A DNA stretch of 9,203 bases. Origin: Euryarchaeota archaeon UBA550. Its GTDB lineage: Archaea > Thermoplasmatota > Poseidoniia > Poseidoniales > Poseidoniaceae. The stretch lies in the NCBI GenBank assembly GCA_002506705.1, contig DAYA01000048.1:25305-34507 (forward strand), read 5' to 3'. The position numbers were made by a program, and so were the translations under genes. Shown piece after piece: positions 1 to 7,179 of the stretch (position 1 is the stretch's first letter; every line of letters starts with the position of its first letter). A model generated the notes under the pieces. The model was not told the origin of the DNA, searched no databases, and saw only the letters and a program-made list of their open reading frames with translations.

Positions 1-2108
1 GTTGCATTTCCGTGTGACAGTCTTAACCTGTGTTCGTTATCTTGAATATGCTCTGATTCAAGGCCTGAAACTAGGAATGAGGAGCTCGACCACCATGACC
101 TATGTTTCGTTGTTGAATCAACTTGAGATAGCCTCCAGTGGTATAGAACTCCATCATCTAGTGCATCTGAACCAGAGATTGACCAGTTTCCATCGGTCTC
201 GGAAAATTCTGTATCCACTGATGTGTCAAAGGAATGGATGACGTCCCTGTACTCAGCGTCTGTGGAGAGTTCGAGCAGCAAATCACCGCTCCAAGAGATA
301 CTTCCATCCCATGACAGGGTTGGGGTCGTGTTGCCGGAAAGGTTGTGCCCGGTTAGATTCCATACTGCATGTCCGTCTAATGGCGACAAGTGAGTAGGGG
401 TAATTGGAGGTCCAGAACTATCCCAATCGTATGTGATCTCTAGAGTCGGTGTGTCACAATCTGTTGCATCTGTGCTGCATATGTTTACAAATTTTGTTGA
501 TGTTTCTTCGATTCCAAACGTTGATGCCACCAACATCAACTCAAGATCAGTATCAGGAGTCGATCCGGATTGAACTAGAGCATTGTTGTCATCTATCCAT
601 TTTTGGATTGCTGCGGTCAGTTCTACCACAATGGTGTCCGAGGATTGGTCTCCGTCAAAGTTAGTGAATGACATTGAAGGAACTCTTCCACCGTCGTCCC
701 AGTAACGTGTACCGTCGTATTTTCTCCACGTTGAACCGAATTCAGTCCATTCTTCTGATTCCATTATGTGGAAACTGACGGCTGCTGACCCACTGAACGA
801 ATTTCTGTCCAAGGTCAGTTCTGCGCTAATTATCGAAGAGTTGCTGTGTAGACCAATGTCATCCATATTAAATCTCATCAATCCATATTGTTCGTTTGAA
901 GAGGATGTACCGATTGTGATATTTCCTTCTCCACCCATATTGACATTTCTAGATGCACTACTAGAGTCGACAAACGTATCTTCAATCGTATCATCCATTA
1001 ATCCCAAATCATCGAAATCAATTGCGAACTTTCCATAATTGCCTACCTGTGATACAGTGTGTCCAGGTAAGTGGAAGTAGCCAGTCTTCCATGAACCGTA
1101 TGTGTCCGATGAGTCGATTGCTCTCATTCTGTAATACATTGTTGTGGCATTGTCTAACTCGTGACCAGATGGAACAGTCATTTCGCCGTTGCCAGCATTC
1201 AATGTGAAGATACTAGAATTGTCTACGGTGTTGTAGTACCAAAAGTCATCGAGTTCTGATTTGAAGTCCTCGCTAGTGGATAGTTGAACTTGAGCAGATG
1301 TTCCAGTCATGCTTTCCCAAGAAAGTTCAGGATTTGTTTCTGCTGAGAGAAGGAAGGAATCTGGATTCATTAATGCAGCCCCATCCTCTACGAAATTAGG
1401 TGAGAGAGATCCACCGTTTGTGTGTGTTCCATTTTGGTGGTTGATGGAAAGATACGGTGTACTATTGGTGTCAGTTGAGTCTGACATGTGACAAGTGTAT
1501 GAGCTTCCTACTGCTGCAAGTAAGATGTTGATTGTGTTTCTAGAATTAATCACAGCGTCCTGTACGAGTGCTGTTACGTTGATCTCGAAGGTGTTGTTGT
1601 CATATCCGTAAAAAGGTGGCTCCCAGCCCGACCTATCAGTGGTATCATCTGCGCCAGGTAAATCCCAAGACAATCCTGTATCTCTGTCATTCCATGTTAC
1701 ATTGGATTCGTCCCAGTTTGATTTGACTCTTGCAGAATAGATACTGATAGTATCTAAGTCGACAGAGTCGATACCGCAGGTTAGGAATAGAGTTGCTCCG
1801 TTTACCATATCGCCGCTTGGCACAGAGTTGTTGAATGAGATTAGAATTCTAGATTCTCCATTCGGACCTATTCCCAAATCAGCGGTCTCATCGCTTCCGT
1901 AATACGAATTTGGATTAGCCGACTCGATGCCAGAATCCTTCGTTGCATTGAATGTCGAGGTAGTTCTGTGAACGATATTTTCGTCATCTAATTCAGAAAC
2001 TTTCCATTCTGGAATGGCTTGTGGTAGCGCTAAATCAGCAAATAAGAACATGATTACCAGCAGCAAAGAAGTGGTAATTTTTTGGCGGTCACGGCTGTTT
2101 GACGACAT
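1..2108 (-). CDS. Large secreted modular protein with alternating DNRLRE-like and Fn3-like domains (N-terminal part, runs off left edge)
   Basis: Reading the minus strand from the ATG at 2108 gives 702 codons without a stop. The frame leaves exactly two bases at position 1, so the C-terminus lies outside the window. A basic start (RDRQK) followed by a hydrophobic stretch at residues 11-29 is a signal peptide or membrane anchor, so the protein is probably exported. Residues about 48-224 resemble the DNRLRE/disaggregatase-type beta domain: a hydrophobic strand ending in RILISF, then SGDMVNGATLFL, the NWDESNVTWND motif and a FEINVTALVQDAV segment. Residues about 245-350 look Fn3-like (PELSWES near the start, MYYRMRAIDSS near the end). 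Residues about 372-560 are a second DNRLRE copy (YGLMRFNMDDIG, SIISAELTLDR, EWTEFGSTW, IVVELTAAIQKWID). Residues about 566-682 are a second Fn3-like unit (PTLSWDGS, YHWRLSQVD). The composition is acidic, rich in Ser/Thr/Asn, with many N-x-S/T sites. A surface or cell-wall role is inferred; no catalytic motif is visible. Confidence 0.88.
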   Translation of the reverse strand, partial: MSSNSRDRQKITTSLLLVIMFLFADLALPQAIPEWKVSELDDENIVHRTTSTFNATKDSGIESANPNSYYGSDETADLGIGPNGESRILISFNNSVPSGDMVNGATLFLTCGIDSVDLDTISIYSARVKSNWDESNVTWNDRDTGLSWDLPGADDTTDRSGWEPPFYGYDNNTFEINVTALVQDAVINSRNTINILLAAVGSSYTCHMSDSTDTNSTPYLSINHQNGTHTNGGSLSPNFVEDGAALMNPDSFLLSAETNPELSWESMTGTSAQVQLSTSEDFKSELDDFWYYNTVDNSSIFTLNAGNGEMTVPSGHELDNATTMYYRMRAIDSSDTYGSWKTGYFHLPGHTVSQVGNYGKFAIDFDDLGLMDDTIEDTFVDSSSASRNVNMGGEGNITIGTSSSNEQYGLMRFNMDDIGLHSNSSIISAELTLDRNSFSGSAAVSFHIMESEEWTEFGSTWRKYDGTRYWDDGGRVPSMSFTNFDGDQSSDTIVVELTAAIQKWIDDNNALVQSGSTPDTDLELMLVASTFGIEETSTKFVNICSTDATDCDTPTLEITYDWDSSGPPITPTHLSPLDGHAVWNLTGHNLSGNTTPTLSWDGSISWSGDLLLELSTDAEYRDVIHSFDTSVDTEFSETDGNWSISGSDALDDGVLYHWRLSQVDSTTKHRSWWSSSSFLVSGLESEHIQDNEHRLRLSHGNA

Positions 2109-2137
2109 TGGGCTCAGCACTCCACTGTGGGAGGGGG

Positions 2138-2152
2138 TATAGTTTCCTTTCG
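2138..2152 (-). promoter_or_regulatory. Candidate BRE/TATA promoter for the secreted modular protein
   Basis: On the minus strand a purine-rich BRE-like CGAAAGG (2152-2146) runs into AAACTATA (2145-2138). Its centre is about 32 bases upstream of the ATG at 2108. The usual archaeal spacing of about 25 bp from TATA to transcription start would give a leader of only a few bases. This is a match by eye to a degenerate consensus. Confidence 0.35.
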
Positions 2153-2155
2153 GCT

Positions 2156-2174
2156 GGCCACCCGTAGGGTGGCC
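2156..2174. repeat. Perfect 8-bp inverted repeat (GGCCACCC-GTA-GGGTGGCC) in the divergent intergenic region
   Basis: GGCCACCC (2156-2163) and GGGTGGCC (2167-2174) are exact reverse complements around a 3-base GTA spacer. The arms are far more GC-rich than the surroundings. It lies just upstream of the candidate BRE of the minus-strand gene and 67 bases before the rfcS start, between two divergent genes. A run of seven T (2190-2196) follows on the plus strand, but 15 bases beyond the stem, and no plus-strand gene precedes it, so a terminator is unlikely. An operator or a structured RNA leader is possible. Confidence 0.6.
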
Positions 2175-2241
2175 GATGATATTCGGGAGTTTTTTTGCCA
2201 AAGCGAAGGTTCAAGTTCGTCCGATTCTGACGGGATAAGGT

Positions 2242-3195
2242 ATGAGCGAACTCTGGGTTGAGCGCCACCGTCCTCGGACAGTCGGGGACATCAGAGGTCA
2301 GGCATCAGTTGTCCAAAGATTGGCTTCCTATGCTAATTTGGCAGACTTCCCGCACCTACTATTCGCAGGCCCACCTGGTACAGGAAAAACCACTGCTGCG
2401 ATGGCTTTGACAAGGGATGTTTTCGGTCCGGAGTTCCGCAATAATTTGCTTGAAATGAACGCCAGTGATGAGCGCAAATTAGAATCGATTAGAACCAAGG
2501 TCAAACAATTCGCTAGGACATCTCCCTATGGTGATGCAAAATTCAAGATTATATTCCTCGATGAAGCTGATGCATTGACTCACGATGCCCAAGGTGCATT
2601 GAGAAGGATAATGGAACAGTATGCTCAAACTTGTAGGTTCATTTTGTCATGCAATTACTCAAGTAAAATCATCGAGCCAATTCAGAGTAGATGTGCTGTA
2701 TTCAGATTTAGACCATTGGCTGATGCAGATGTGCTCAGCCAAGTCAAAAATGTCGCCGAGTCAGAAAAGGTAGGTTTGGATGACGAGGCGGCCGAGGCGC
2801 TTGTTAGAATCTCGCAAGGTGATTTACGTAAAGCAATCACTGCGCTACAAGTTGCGGCAGCGTTAGAAAAGAATGTCACTCGTTCGCTAATTTACGAAAC
2901 AAGTGCTACAGCTCCACCTGAATCTCTTCATCAGTATCTAATGGCTTGCCGGCAAGATGGATTCCATGCAGCAAGACGAAGGTTGAGAGATCTTCTTGAC
3001 AAATATGGCCTCGCAGGTACAGATTTTGTCAATCAATTGCACAGAGAATTGTACGGAGCTGATTTCCTCTCGGAAATGCAGAAACTCGAGTTAACCGAGT
3101 TGATGGCAGAAATCGATTTCAGATTAGTTGAGGGTGGCGGTGAAGCCATCCAACTAGACGCTCTGACAGCAAGACTATCCAAGTTACTCGGTTGA
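2242..3195 (+). CDS. rfcS: Replication factor C small subunit (clamp loader AAA+ ATPase)
   Basis: This 317-residue protein matches the archaeal RFC small subunit in length and motif order. RFC small subunits assemble with the large subunit and use ATP to load the PCNA sliding clamp on primed DNA. Visible motifs are the N-terminal ELWVERHRPRTVGDIRGQ (RFC box II-like), Walker A GPPGTGKTT at residues 43-51, NASDER at 73-78, Walker B FLDEAD at 105-110, sensor 1 around LSCNYSSKI at 135-143, the SRC arginine-finger motif at 149-151 and sensor 2 GDLRKA at 193-198. Residues from about 225 form the C-terminal helical oligomerisation collar. No intein interrupts the ATPase motifs, although archaeal rfcS genes sometimes carry one. 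The first in-frame ATG gives the family's normal N-terminus. No Shine-Dalgarno or convincing TATA box is seen upstream. The 3' end overlaps the convergent membrane-protein gene by 12 bp. Confidence 0.97.
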   Translation: MSELWVERHRPRTVGDIRGQASVVQRLASYANLADFPHLLFAGPPGTGKTTAAMALTRDVFGPEFRNNLLEMNASDERKLESIRTKVKQFARTSPYGDAKFKIIFLDEADALTHDAQGALRRIMEQYAQTCRFILSCNYSSKIIEPIQSRCAVFRFRPLADADVLSQVKNVAESEKVGLDDEAAEALVRISQGDLRKAITALQVAAALEKNVTRSLIYETSATAPPESLHQYLMACRQDGFHAARRRLRDLLDKYGLAGTDFVNQLHRELYGADFLSEMQKLELTELMAEIDFRLVEGGGEAIQLDALTARLSKLLG

Positions 3196-4035
3196 ATCTT
3201 CAACAACGAGCTCTTCTACCACTAGGGTCATGGTTACCGTTCTCTCATTTTCCCATGGGTCTCCATCTTCGACCACTTTGATCTCAACCTCGTAAGTTCC
3301 AACAGCGAGTCCAGCAGGAACTTCGACTGCAACAGGATAATCAATGTCCTTGTGTGAACGAACAGAGTCTAATGCATCTGGGTTAGATTCGGAGAGAACT
3401 GCCCACGAATTATTCGCGGCATCTCCGTTGAAAGTGATAGAATACTCGGAGTCACTTGCATCGTAATTGTCGCTGAATGACAATACAAGATAATGCATGC
3501 CAGTGTAGCCTTCTGTAAGATACACTTTGTCCCTGGATTCGTCCGTGAATTCAAAGCCTTCTTCGGTAGATGAAATCATCCCCCATCCGTCGTCGACCTG
3601 TGGTGCAACAATGTCGGCAAATGGGGCATTAGTAAGCAGGAACGTTAGCGCAAGCCATGTGAAAACGTGAAGGAATGATGCCTTGAACCATGTTCCTCTA
3701 GTATAGTGTTCAACAAATTTTTCTGGTAGCAAGGACCTGTGGATGGAAGGAAGTAGGAAGATGGCCATCATAGGAACGAACCACAACAGGTCAGCATTTC
3801 CTTTCGAGCCTGGCATAGCGACATATCTCATTACAAGAGCCATAGTTGTTGCAAATGTGATTACTAACCACATTGAGACTGTGTCTGCCTTCTCTTTAGA
3901 GACATGTTCTACTGGATCGAATGATTCAATGCCCATGTCCGCACCGGAGCGGTTTTTCTTCCGCTCCTTGTCTCCAGAGCCTCGGTTTCTTCGCTCTGCA
4001 GCAGCGGCAGCCATAGCAGTGTTGATGTCCACCAT
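3184..4035 (-). CDS. Uncharacterised membrane protein: three TM helices plus extracytoplasmic beta domain
   Basis: I do not recognise this 283-residue protein. Residues 1-50 are an Ala-rich then strongly basic cytoplasmic tail (AERRNRGSGDKERKKNRS region). Three hydrophobic segments follow at about 53-73, 83-100 and 117-138. The basic loop between the second and third helices (about 99-118) and the basic N-terminus fit an N-in topology, which puts the acidic C-terminal 145 residues outside. That part has alternating strands, for example TGMHYLVLSFSDN, YSITFNGD, YPVAVEVPAGLAVGTYEVEIKV and TVTMTLVVEE, suggesting one or two immunoglobulin-like beta domains. The last ends near the strands usual for such folds, so the protein seems complete. 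The start at 4035 is the most upstream ATG; Met34 is an alternative that would remove the basic tail. Its end overlaps the convergent rfcS gene by 12 bp. Function is unknown; an envelope role is inferred. Confidence 0.85.
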   Translation of the reverse strand: MVDINTAMAAAAAERRNRGSGDKERKKNRSGADMGIESFDPVEHVSKEKADTVSMWLVITFATTMALVMRYVAMPGSKGNADLLWFVPMMAIFLLPSIHRSLLPEKFVEHYTRGTWFKASFLHVFTWLALTFLLTNAPFADIVAPQVDDGWGMISSTEEGFEFTDESRDKVYLTEGYTGMHYLVLSFSDNYDASDSEYSITFNGDAANNSWAVLSESNPDALDSVRSHKDIDYPVAVEVPAGLAVGTYEVEIKVVEDGDPWENERTVTMTLVVEELVVEDSTE

Positions 4036-4073
4036 TAACCGGTGCGGATGACTCCAAGTGAATGAAGGCTGTG

Positions 4074-4086
4074 GTTAAACTTCGCT
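4074..4086 (-). promoter_or_regulatory. Candidate BRE/TATA promoter for the three-TM membrane protein
   Basis: The minus strand reads GCGAA (4085-4081) followed by GTTTAA (4080-4075), an acceptable archaeal BRE-TATA pair about 40 bases upstream of the ATG at 4035. It predicts a leader of roughly 15 bases. The assignment is by eye only. Confidence 0.28.
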
Positions 4087-4158
4087 CAAATTATTGAAAT
4101 TGATTAAGCAGGTTTTGCCGCATTATTCAAAGAGGGGTGTACGGTGGGCGGGTTGCTT

Positions 4159-4287
4159 GCCGGGGTGGCGTAGTTGGTGGCGCGTCGGACTCATAGGGCA
4201 GTTCTAACGAACTTTTTGTGACGTACCAAAGCCCCTTCACATGTCTGAGACATCCGAAGGTCGCGGGTTCAAGCCCCGCTCCCGGCA
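4159..4287 (+). tRNA. Elongator tRNA-Met (anticodon CAT) with a 56-nt intron
   Basis: The joined exons fold into a full cloverleaf. The acceptor stem pairs 4159-4165 with 4280-4286 (six Watson-Crick pairs plus one G-T). The D stem pairs 4168-4171 with 4180-4183, the anticodon stem pairs TCGGA 4185-4189 with TCCGA 4253-4257, and the T stem pairs GCGGG 4263-4267 with CCCGC 4275-4279 around the loop TTCAAGC. The anticodon CAT is at 4192-4194 in the loop CTCATA^A. The discriminator is A4287. The next bases are CCT, so the terminal CCA is not encoded and must be added. The GCCGGGG acceptor stem and the absence of GGG/CCC pairs in the anticodon stem favour elongator over initiator Met. An agmatidine-type tRNA-Ile with CAT is the other possibility, but the body resembles Met. 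It is an isolated gene between oppositely oriented protein genes. Confidence 0.96.
4196..4251 (+). other. Archaeal tRNA intron at position 37/38 with a complete bulge-helix-bulge motif
   Basis: The intron boundaries follow from the BHB fold. Exon bases CTCA (4190-4193) pair with intron TGAG (4246-4249) as the central 4-bp helix. The two 3-nt bulges are TA^G (4194-4196) and AC^A (4250-4252), each cut between its second and third base. The inner flanking helix pairs GGC (4197-4199) with GTC (4243-4245), including one G-T, and may extend to A4200-T4242. The outer helix is the anticodon stem. The intron body can form AGTTC-TAAC-GAACT (4200-4213) and TGTGA/TCACA (4217-4221 with 4237-4241). It is too short to encode a homing endonuclease. 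Splicing would use the archaeal tRNA endonuclease and RtcB ligase, from knowledge of the pathway. Confidence 0.93.
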
Positions 4288-4364
4288 CCTATTTTCTATC
4301 GTAGTTCGGGTTTGATAGGATGTTCTTTGAATCGGGGAAAATATGTTAGAAATCAAGCAAGAGA

Positions 4365-4374
4365 ATTATAACTG
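4365..4374 (+). promoter_or_regulatory. Candidate TATA box for the RND-family gene
   Basis: AATTATAACT lies 31-40 bases before the ATG at 4405, with purine-rich GAGA just upstream that could serve as part of a BRE. The spacing predicts a leader of about 10 bases. Another AT-rich patch preceded by GGGGAAA lies at 4335-4345 and could be the real element instead. Confidence 0.3.
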
Positions 4375-4404
4375 AGAAACTTTCGCTTGTAATCGGTTAA
4401 GAGT

Positions 4405-7179
4405 ATGAAGAAAATATTCGATGGCATGACAAGTTTCAGTACCGAGAGACCAAAAACCACCATTGGAATCATTCTAGTGTTCATTTTTTCACTAACTCCA
4501 AATGCGATGTTTATCGACTTCGATAACAGCGAAGATGCCTTTTTCCCCGATAATGAGACCGTTCAATTACTGAATGAAATTGAAGATGAGTATCAAGCAT
4601 CAATAGATTTCATCAGATTCATTGATGATATCGATTCCGGAGATTTGTATGAGGAAGAAACATGGGCCCAGTTAGCAGTATTAGAAGCAATATTATTAGA
4701 AGATGAAAATTTACAAGAATATCAATATCCACTATTTGGAATTCAAGCTAATAGCGGTATGGCTAGCTCTGCAATACAGTGGCAGAGATTACAAGATCCT
4801 GCTGGGGCTGAATTGTGGATTGCAGAATTAGAATCTGCAATCACTGCGATTCAGAATATCGAAAATGAAAGTCTAAGCAGTCACTTGAGTAACTTGACCC
4901 AAGCATCAGATAGTATTCCAAGCCCTAGTATAGTAACCTCTGAAGAGTTGAGAAATTGGCAGCCAGAGGACCCAACAGTTTGGTTGGCAAGGCTAGATTC
5001 TGGAGCAAATATTTCGTCTGACCTTGGTGCTATTTCAGGAAACTTGAATGCACTTGTTCAAGGCCCAAATGCCAGCGAAATCGCAGTGGTAACTGGGCCA
5101 ATCCTTGGAAAAATAGGTGCCTTAATCGGTATGCAATCTATCGATTACAGAGCACTGATGGTTGCTAATTTACCAGCTGATGATTCCTCCAATCCATGGG
5201 ATTCAGATGGTCCTGTACTAACCACATTCGTCGTAATTACTGACCCTGTAGAATATGATTTGAAGGTCATTGATGACGTCCAGGAAATTGTTACTGAATG
5301 GGCTGAAGGTTTGAAGGAAAAGGCAGACGAAGAAACAGGAGATTCGGATTTGTCAGTATTTTCATTTGCTCAATTTGCAACTGGACAAAACGCAAACCTG
5401 GGTAAGGAATTGGGTATACTCAATTCGATTTGTTTGCTGCTTCTAGGTTTTATTTTGTGGACCAAATTCAGAAGTAAGCGTGACACTGCTAACGTACTCG
5501 TATTGACAGTATTTGCAATTCTAGCAACATACGGTATGGCAGGATTGCTGACGCTTCTTGGAGTGAAGATGGTATTCAATGCGGCTATGAATTCAATTCC
5601 AATTCTTCTATTGGCTATTGGTGTTGACTACGGTTTACACGTTGTTGTTAGAATAAGAGAAGAGTTACAGGACCAAGAAAAAGCAAATCCACAGGGTAGA
5701 ACTACTCTGCGAGATTTCTCTCTAGAAGCTAGAAGGGCTGCGATTAGAAAAGGCACAATTTTGACCTCTGCTGCTCTAATGGTTGCAATTTTTACAGACA
5801 TGGTTGGTTTCCTATCATTCAGATTTTCATCCCAGCAATTCTTGGTTTCATTTGGTACAGTAATTGCAATCGGTCTATTCTTCATTTACTTGTTGAGCAT
5901 AACTGCATTGCCTGCTTTGATGATGATAATACCGCCGAAGAAATTACCACTTGAGAAATCTGGTAAGACCGATATTGGTCCAATTTCAACATGGATTGGT
6001 TCACTCACCAAGACTCCAGTCAAAGTCATAGTTGTCACGATTCTTGTATCGGTTCCTATGTTTATTGGTTTCCAGCAATTAGAGGTAGGCTTTGACCAGA
6101 GAGACAACTTCGATGACACAGTACCTGTTGTGCAGGATTTCCTTACTCTATCTGATGAATTCCAAAGTAGCCCTGCACCGTTGTACGCTGTGCTGGATGG
6201 AGATGTAATCTCCAAAGATGGTAGGCTGTTGTATGATACAGTAGTCTCGGATTTACAAGAAAATAGCAAGGTAACTGGAGTTCCAATTGGAATTTGGAGT
6301 GTCTTAGAAGAATCTAGAATCTCTAATACTGAACTTGATACTCTGATGTCTGCATTAGATGACGATGATACGAATTGGCAGAATTTGGAGGATTGGTTAT
6401 TGACCTCGGATGGCAGAAACATTTCCTCGGGAACGCTGAACACAAAGGCTACACAGACTGTAATCTCATTCCAAGCCGCTACATTGGACTGGCAAGCAGC
6501 CGCAGATTTTGAATCAGAATTATCTGGAGATCTAGCAGATTTAGCAAAGGAAAGCGATGGAGATTTCACAGTCAAGTTATCGGGACGTTCTCTGATTCTA
6601 GCACAGGTTACAGCAGATGTTGCAGATTCTGCAATCCTATCAACTGGAACAGTTGCTGGTGTAATTCTGTTGATGCTAATTGGAATTAACACAGTGAGGC
6701 AGAAGGACCTAGCAAGAGGTGTAGCGAGAGGATTTGTCACCTGGATTCCACTGATGGTAGTCGTCGTATGGGTTTACGGAATAATGGGATTAACCGGATA
6801 TCAACTAAACTCACAAACGGTGACAATAGGTGCACTGACGCTTGGGTTAGGCGTAGACTATGCTGTGCATTTGACAACCCGGCTAGAGGAAGAAGTGGAA
6901 CATGCACCGTTTGCAGACCCCGCAGAATGGTCGACAAAATCCGTGGCAACAACCGGTCGAGCAATGTTTGGTGCTGCACTTACTACAGCAGGTGGTTTCT
7001 CAGTTCTGAACTTCTCTTCATTAGTACCTCTCCAGTTATTCGGACAGGTTTTCGTTGTAGCGATAGCACTGGCACTCATTTCGAGTCTATTCGTACTACC
7101 TGCAATGTACACACCATTCTTGAAGCAAGATGCAAAGATGTATCAATCGATGACTGGTGTTAGTGGAGAGAGCGAGTAA
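4405..7179 (+). CDS. RND/MMPL-superfamily membrane transporter
   Basis: This 924-residue protein has the duplicated architecture of RND-superfamily exporters (MMPL/SSD-like group). TM1 is at about residues 18-37. It is followed by a large extracytoplasmic domain (about 38-335), a bundle of about five helices starting near 338, the next repeat's first helix at 538-556, a second extracytoplasmic domain (about 557-740) and a final helix bundle from about 743. Family hallmarks appear once in each half. GVDYGLHVVVRIREE (406-420) has its counterpart in GVDYAVHLTTRLEEE (816-830), and the TSAALMVAIFTDMVGFLSF segment (454-472) in TTAGGFSVLNFSSL (860-873). The Asp in each GVDY motif is the likely proton-coupling residue. 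The first extracytoplasmic domain has an acidic start (DNSEDAFFPDNE, 40-51), typical of the group. The cargo cannot be told from sequence; lipids or hydrophobic compounds are common for relatives. The gene ends at the base before the convergent DUF2237 gene's stop. Confidence 0.92.
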   Translation: MKKIFDGMTSFSTERPKTTIGIILVFIFSLTPNAMFIDFDNSEDAFFPDNETVQLLNEIEDEYQASIDFIRFIDDIDSGDLYEEETWAQLAVLEAILLEDENLQEYQYPLFGIQANSGMASSAIQWQRLQDPAGAELWIAELESAITAIQNIENESLSSHLSNLTQASDSIPSPSIVTSEELRNWQPEDPTVWLARLDSGANISSDLGAISGNLNALVQGPNASEIAVVTGPILGKIGALIGMQSIDYRALMVANLPADDSSNPWDSDGPVLTTFVVITDPVEYDLKVIDDVQEIVTEWAEGLKEKADEETGDSDLSVFSFAQFATGQNANLGKELGILNSICLLLLGFILWTKFRSKRDTANVLVLTVFAILATYGMAGLLTLLGVKMVFNAAMNSIPILLLAIGVDYGLHVVVRIREELQDQEKANPQGRTTLRDFSLEARRAAIRKGTILTSAALMVAIFTDMVGFLSFRFSSQQFLVSFGTVIAIGLFFIYLLSITALPALMMIIPPKKLPLEKSGKTDIGPISTWIGSLTKTPVKVIVVTILVSVPMFIGFQQLEVGFDQRDNFDDTVPVVQDFLTLSDEFQSSPAPLYAVLDGDVISKDGRLLYDTVVSDLQENSKVTGVPIGIWSVLEESRISNTELDTLMSALDDDDTNWQNLEDWLLTSDGRNISSGTLNTKATQTVISFQAATLDWQAAADFESELSGDLADLAKESDGDFTVKLSGRSLILAQVTADVADSAILSTGTVAGVILLMLIGINTVRQKDLARGVARGFVTWIPLMVVVVWVYGIMGLTGYQLNSQTVTIGALTLGLGVDYAVHLTTRLEEEVEHAPFADPAEWSTKSVATTGRAMFGAALTTAGGFSVLNFSSLVPLQLFGQVFVVAIALALISSLFVLPAMYTPFLKQDAKMYQSMTGVSGESE

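Noticed and set aside
2..1491. Several short plus-strand open frames of 60-90 codons in the left 1.5 kb
   Set aside because: They lie antisense to one continuous 702-codon minus-strand frame with recognisable beta-domain motifs, and none shows a family motif of its own.
2156..2196. Rho-independent-type terminator from the hairpin plus T7 tract
   Set aside because: The T run is 15 bases from the stem, no plus-strand gene lies upstream, and the flanking genes diverge.
2204..2219. T-arm-like GTTCAAG flanked by CGAA and TTCG upstream of rfcS, suggesting a tRNA remnant or attachment site
   Set aside because: The loop has eight instead of seven bases, the stem has only four firm pairs, and no acceptor or anticodon stem is nearby. 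No integrase or long repeat of the real tRNA end exists in the window.
3743..4051. A 102-codon plus-strand open frame opposite the three-TM membrane protein
   Set aside because: It is antisense to the better-supported membrane gene, has no recognisable motif and would end just before the tRNA region without a promoter.
4196..4251. Insertion element or homing endonuclease inside the tRNA gene
   Set aside because: The insert is only 56 nt, sits exactly at the canonical 37/38 site and forms a BHB motif, so it is an ordinary archaeal tRNA intron.
5886..6740. A 284-codon minus-strand open frame inside the RND gene
   Set aside because: The plus strand encodes clear RND sequence throughout. The antisense product is Ser/Thr-rich with no domain and is a mirror of codon bias.
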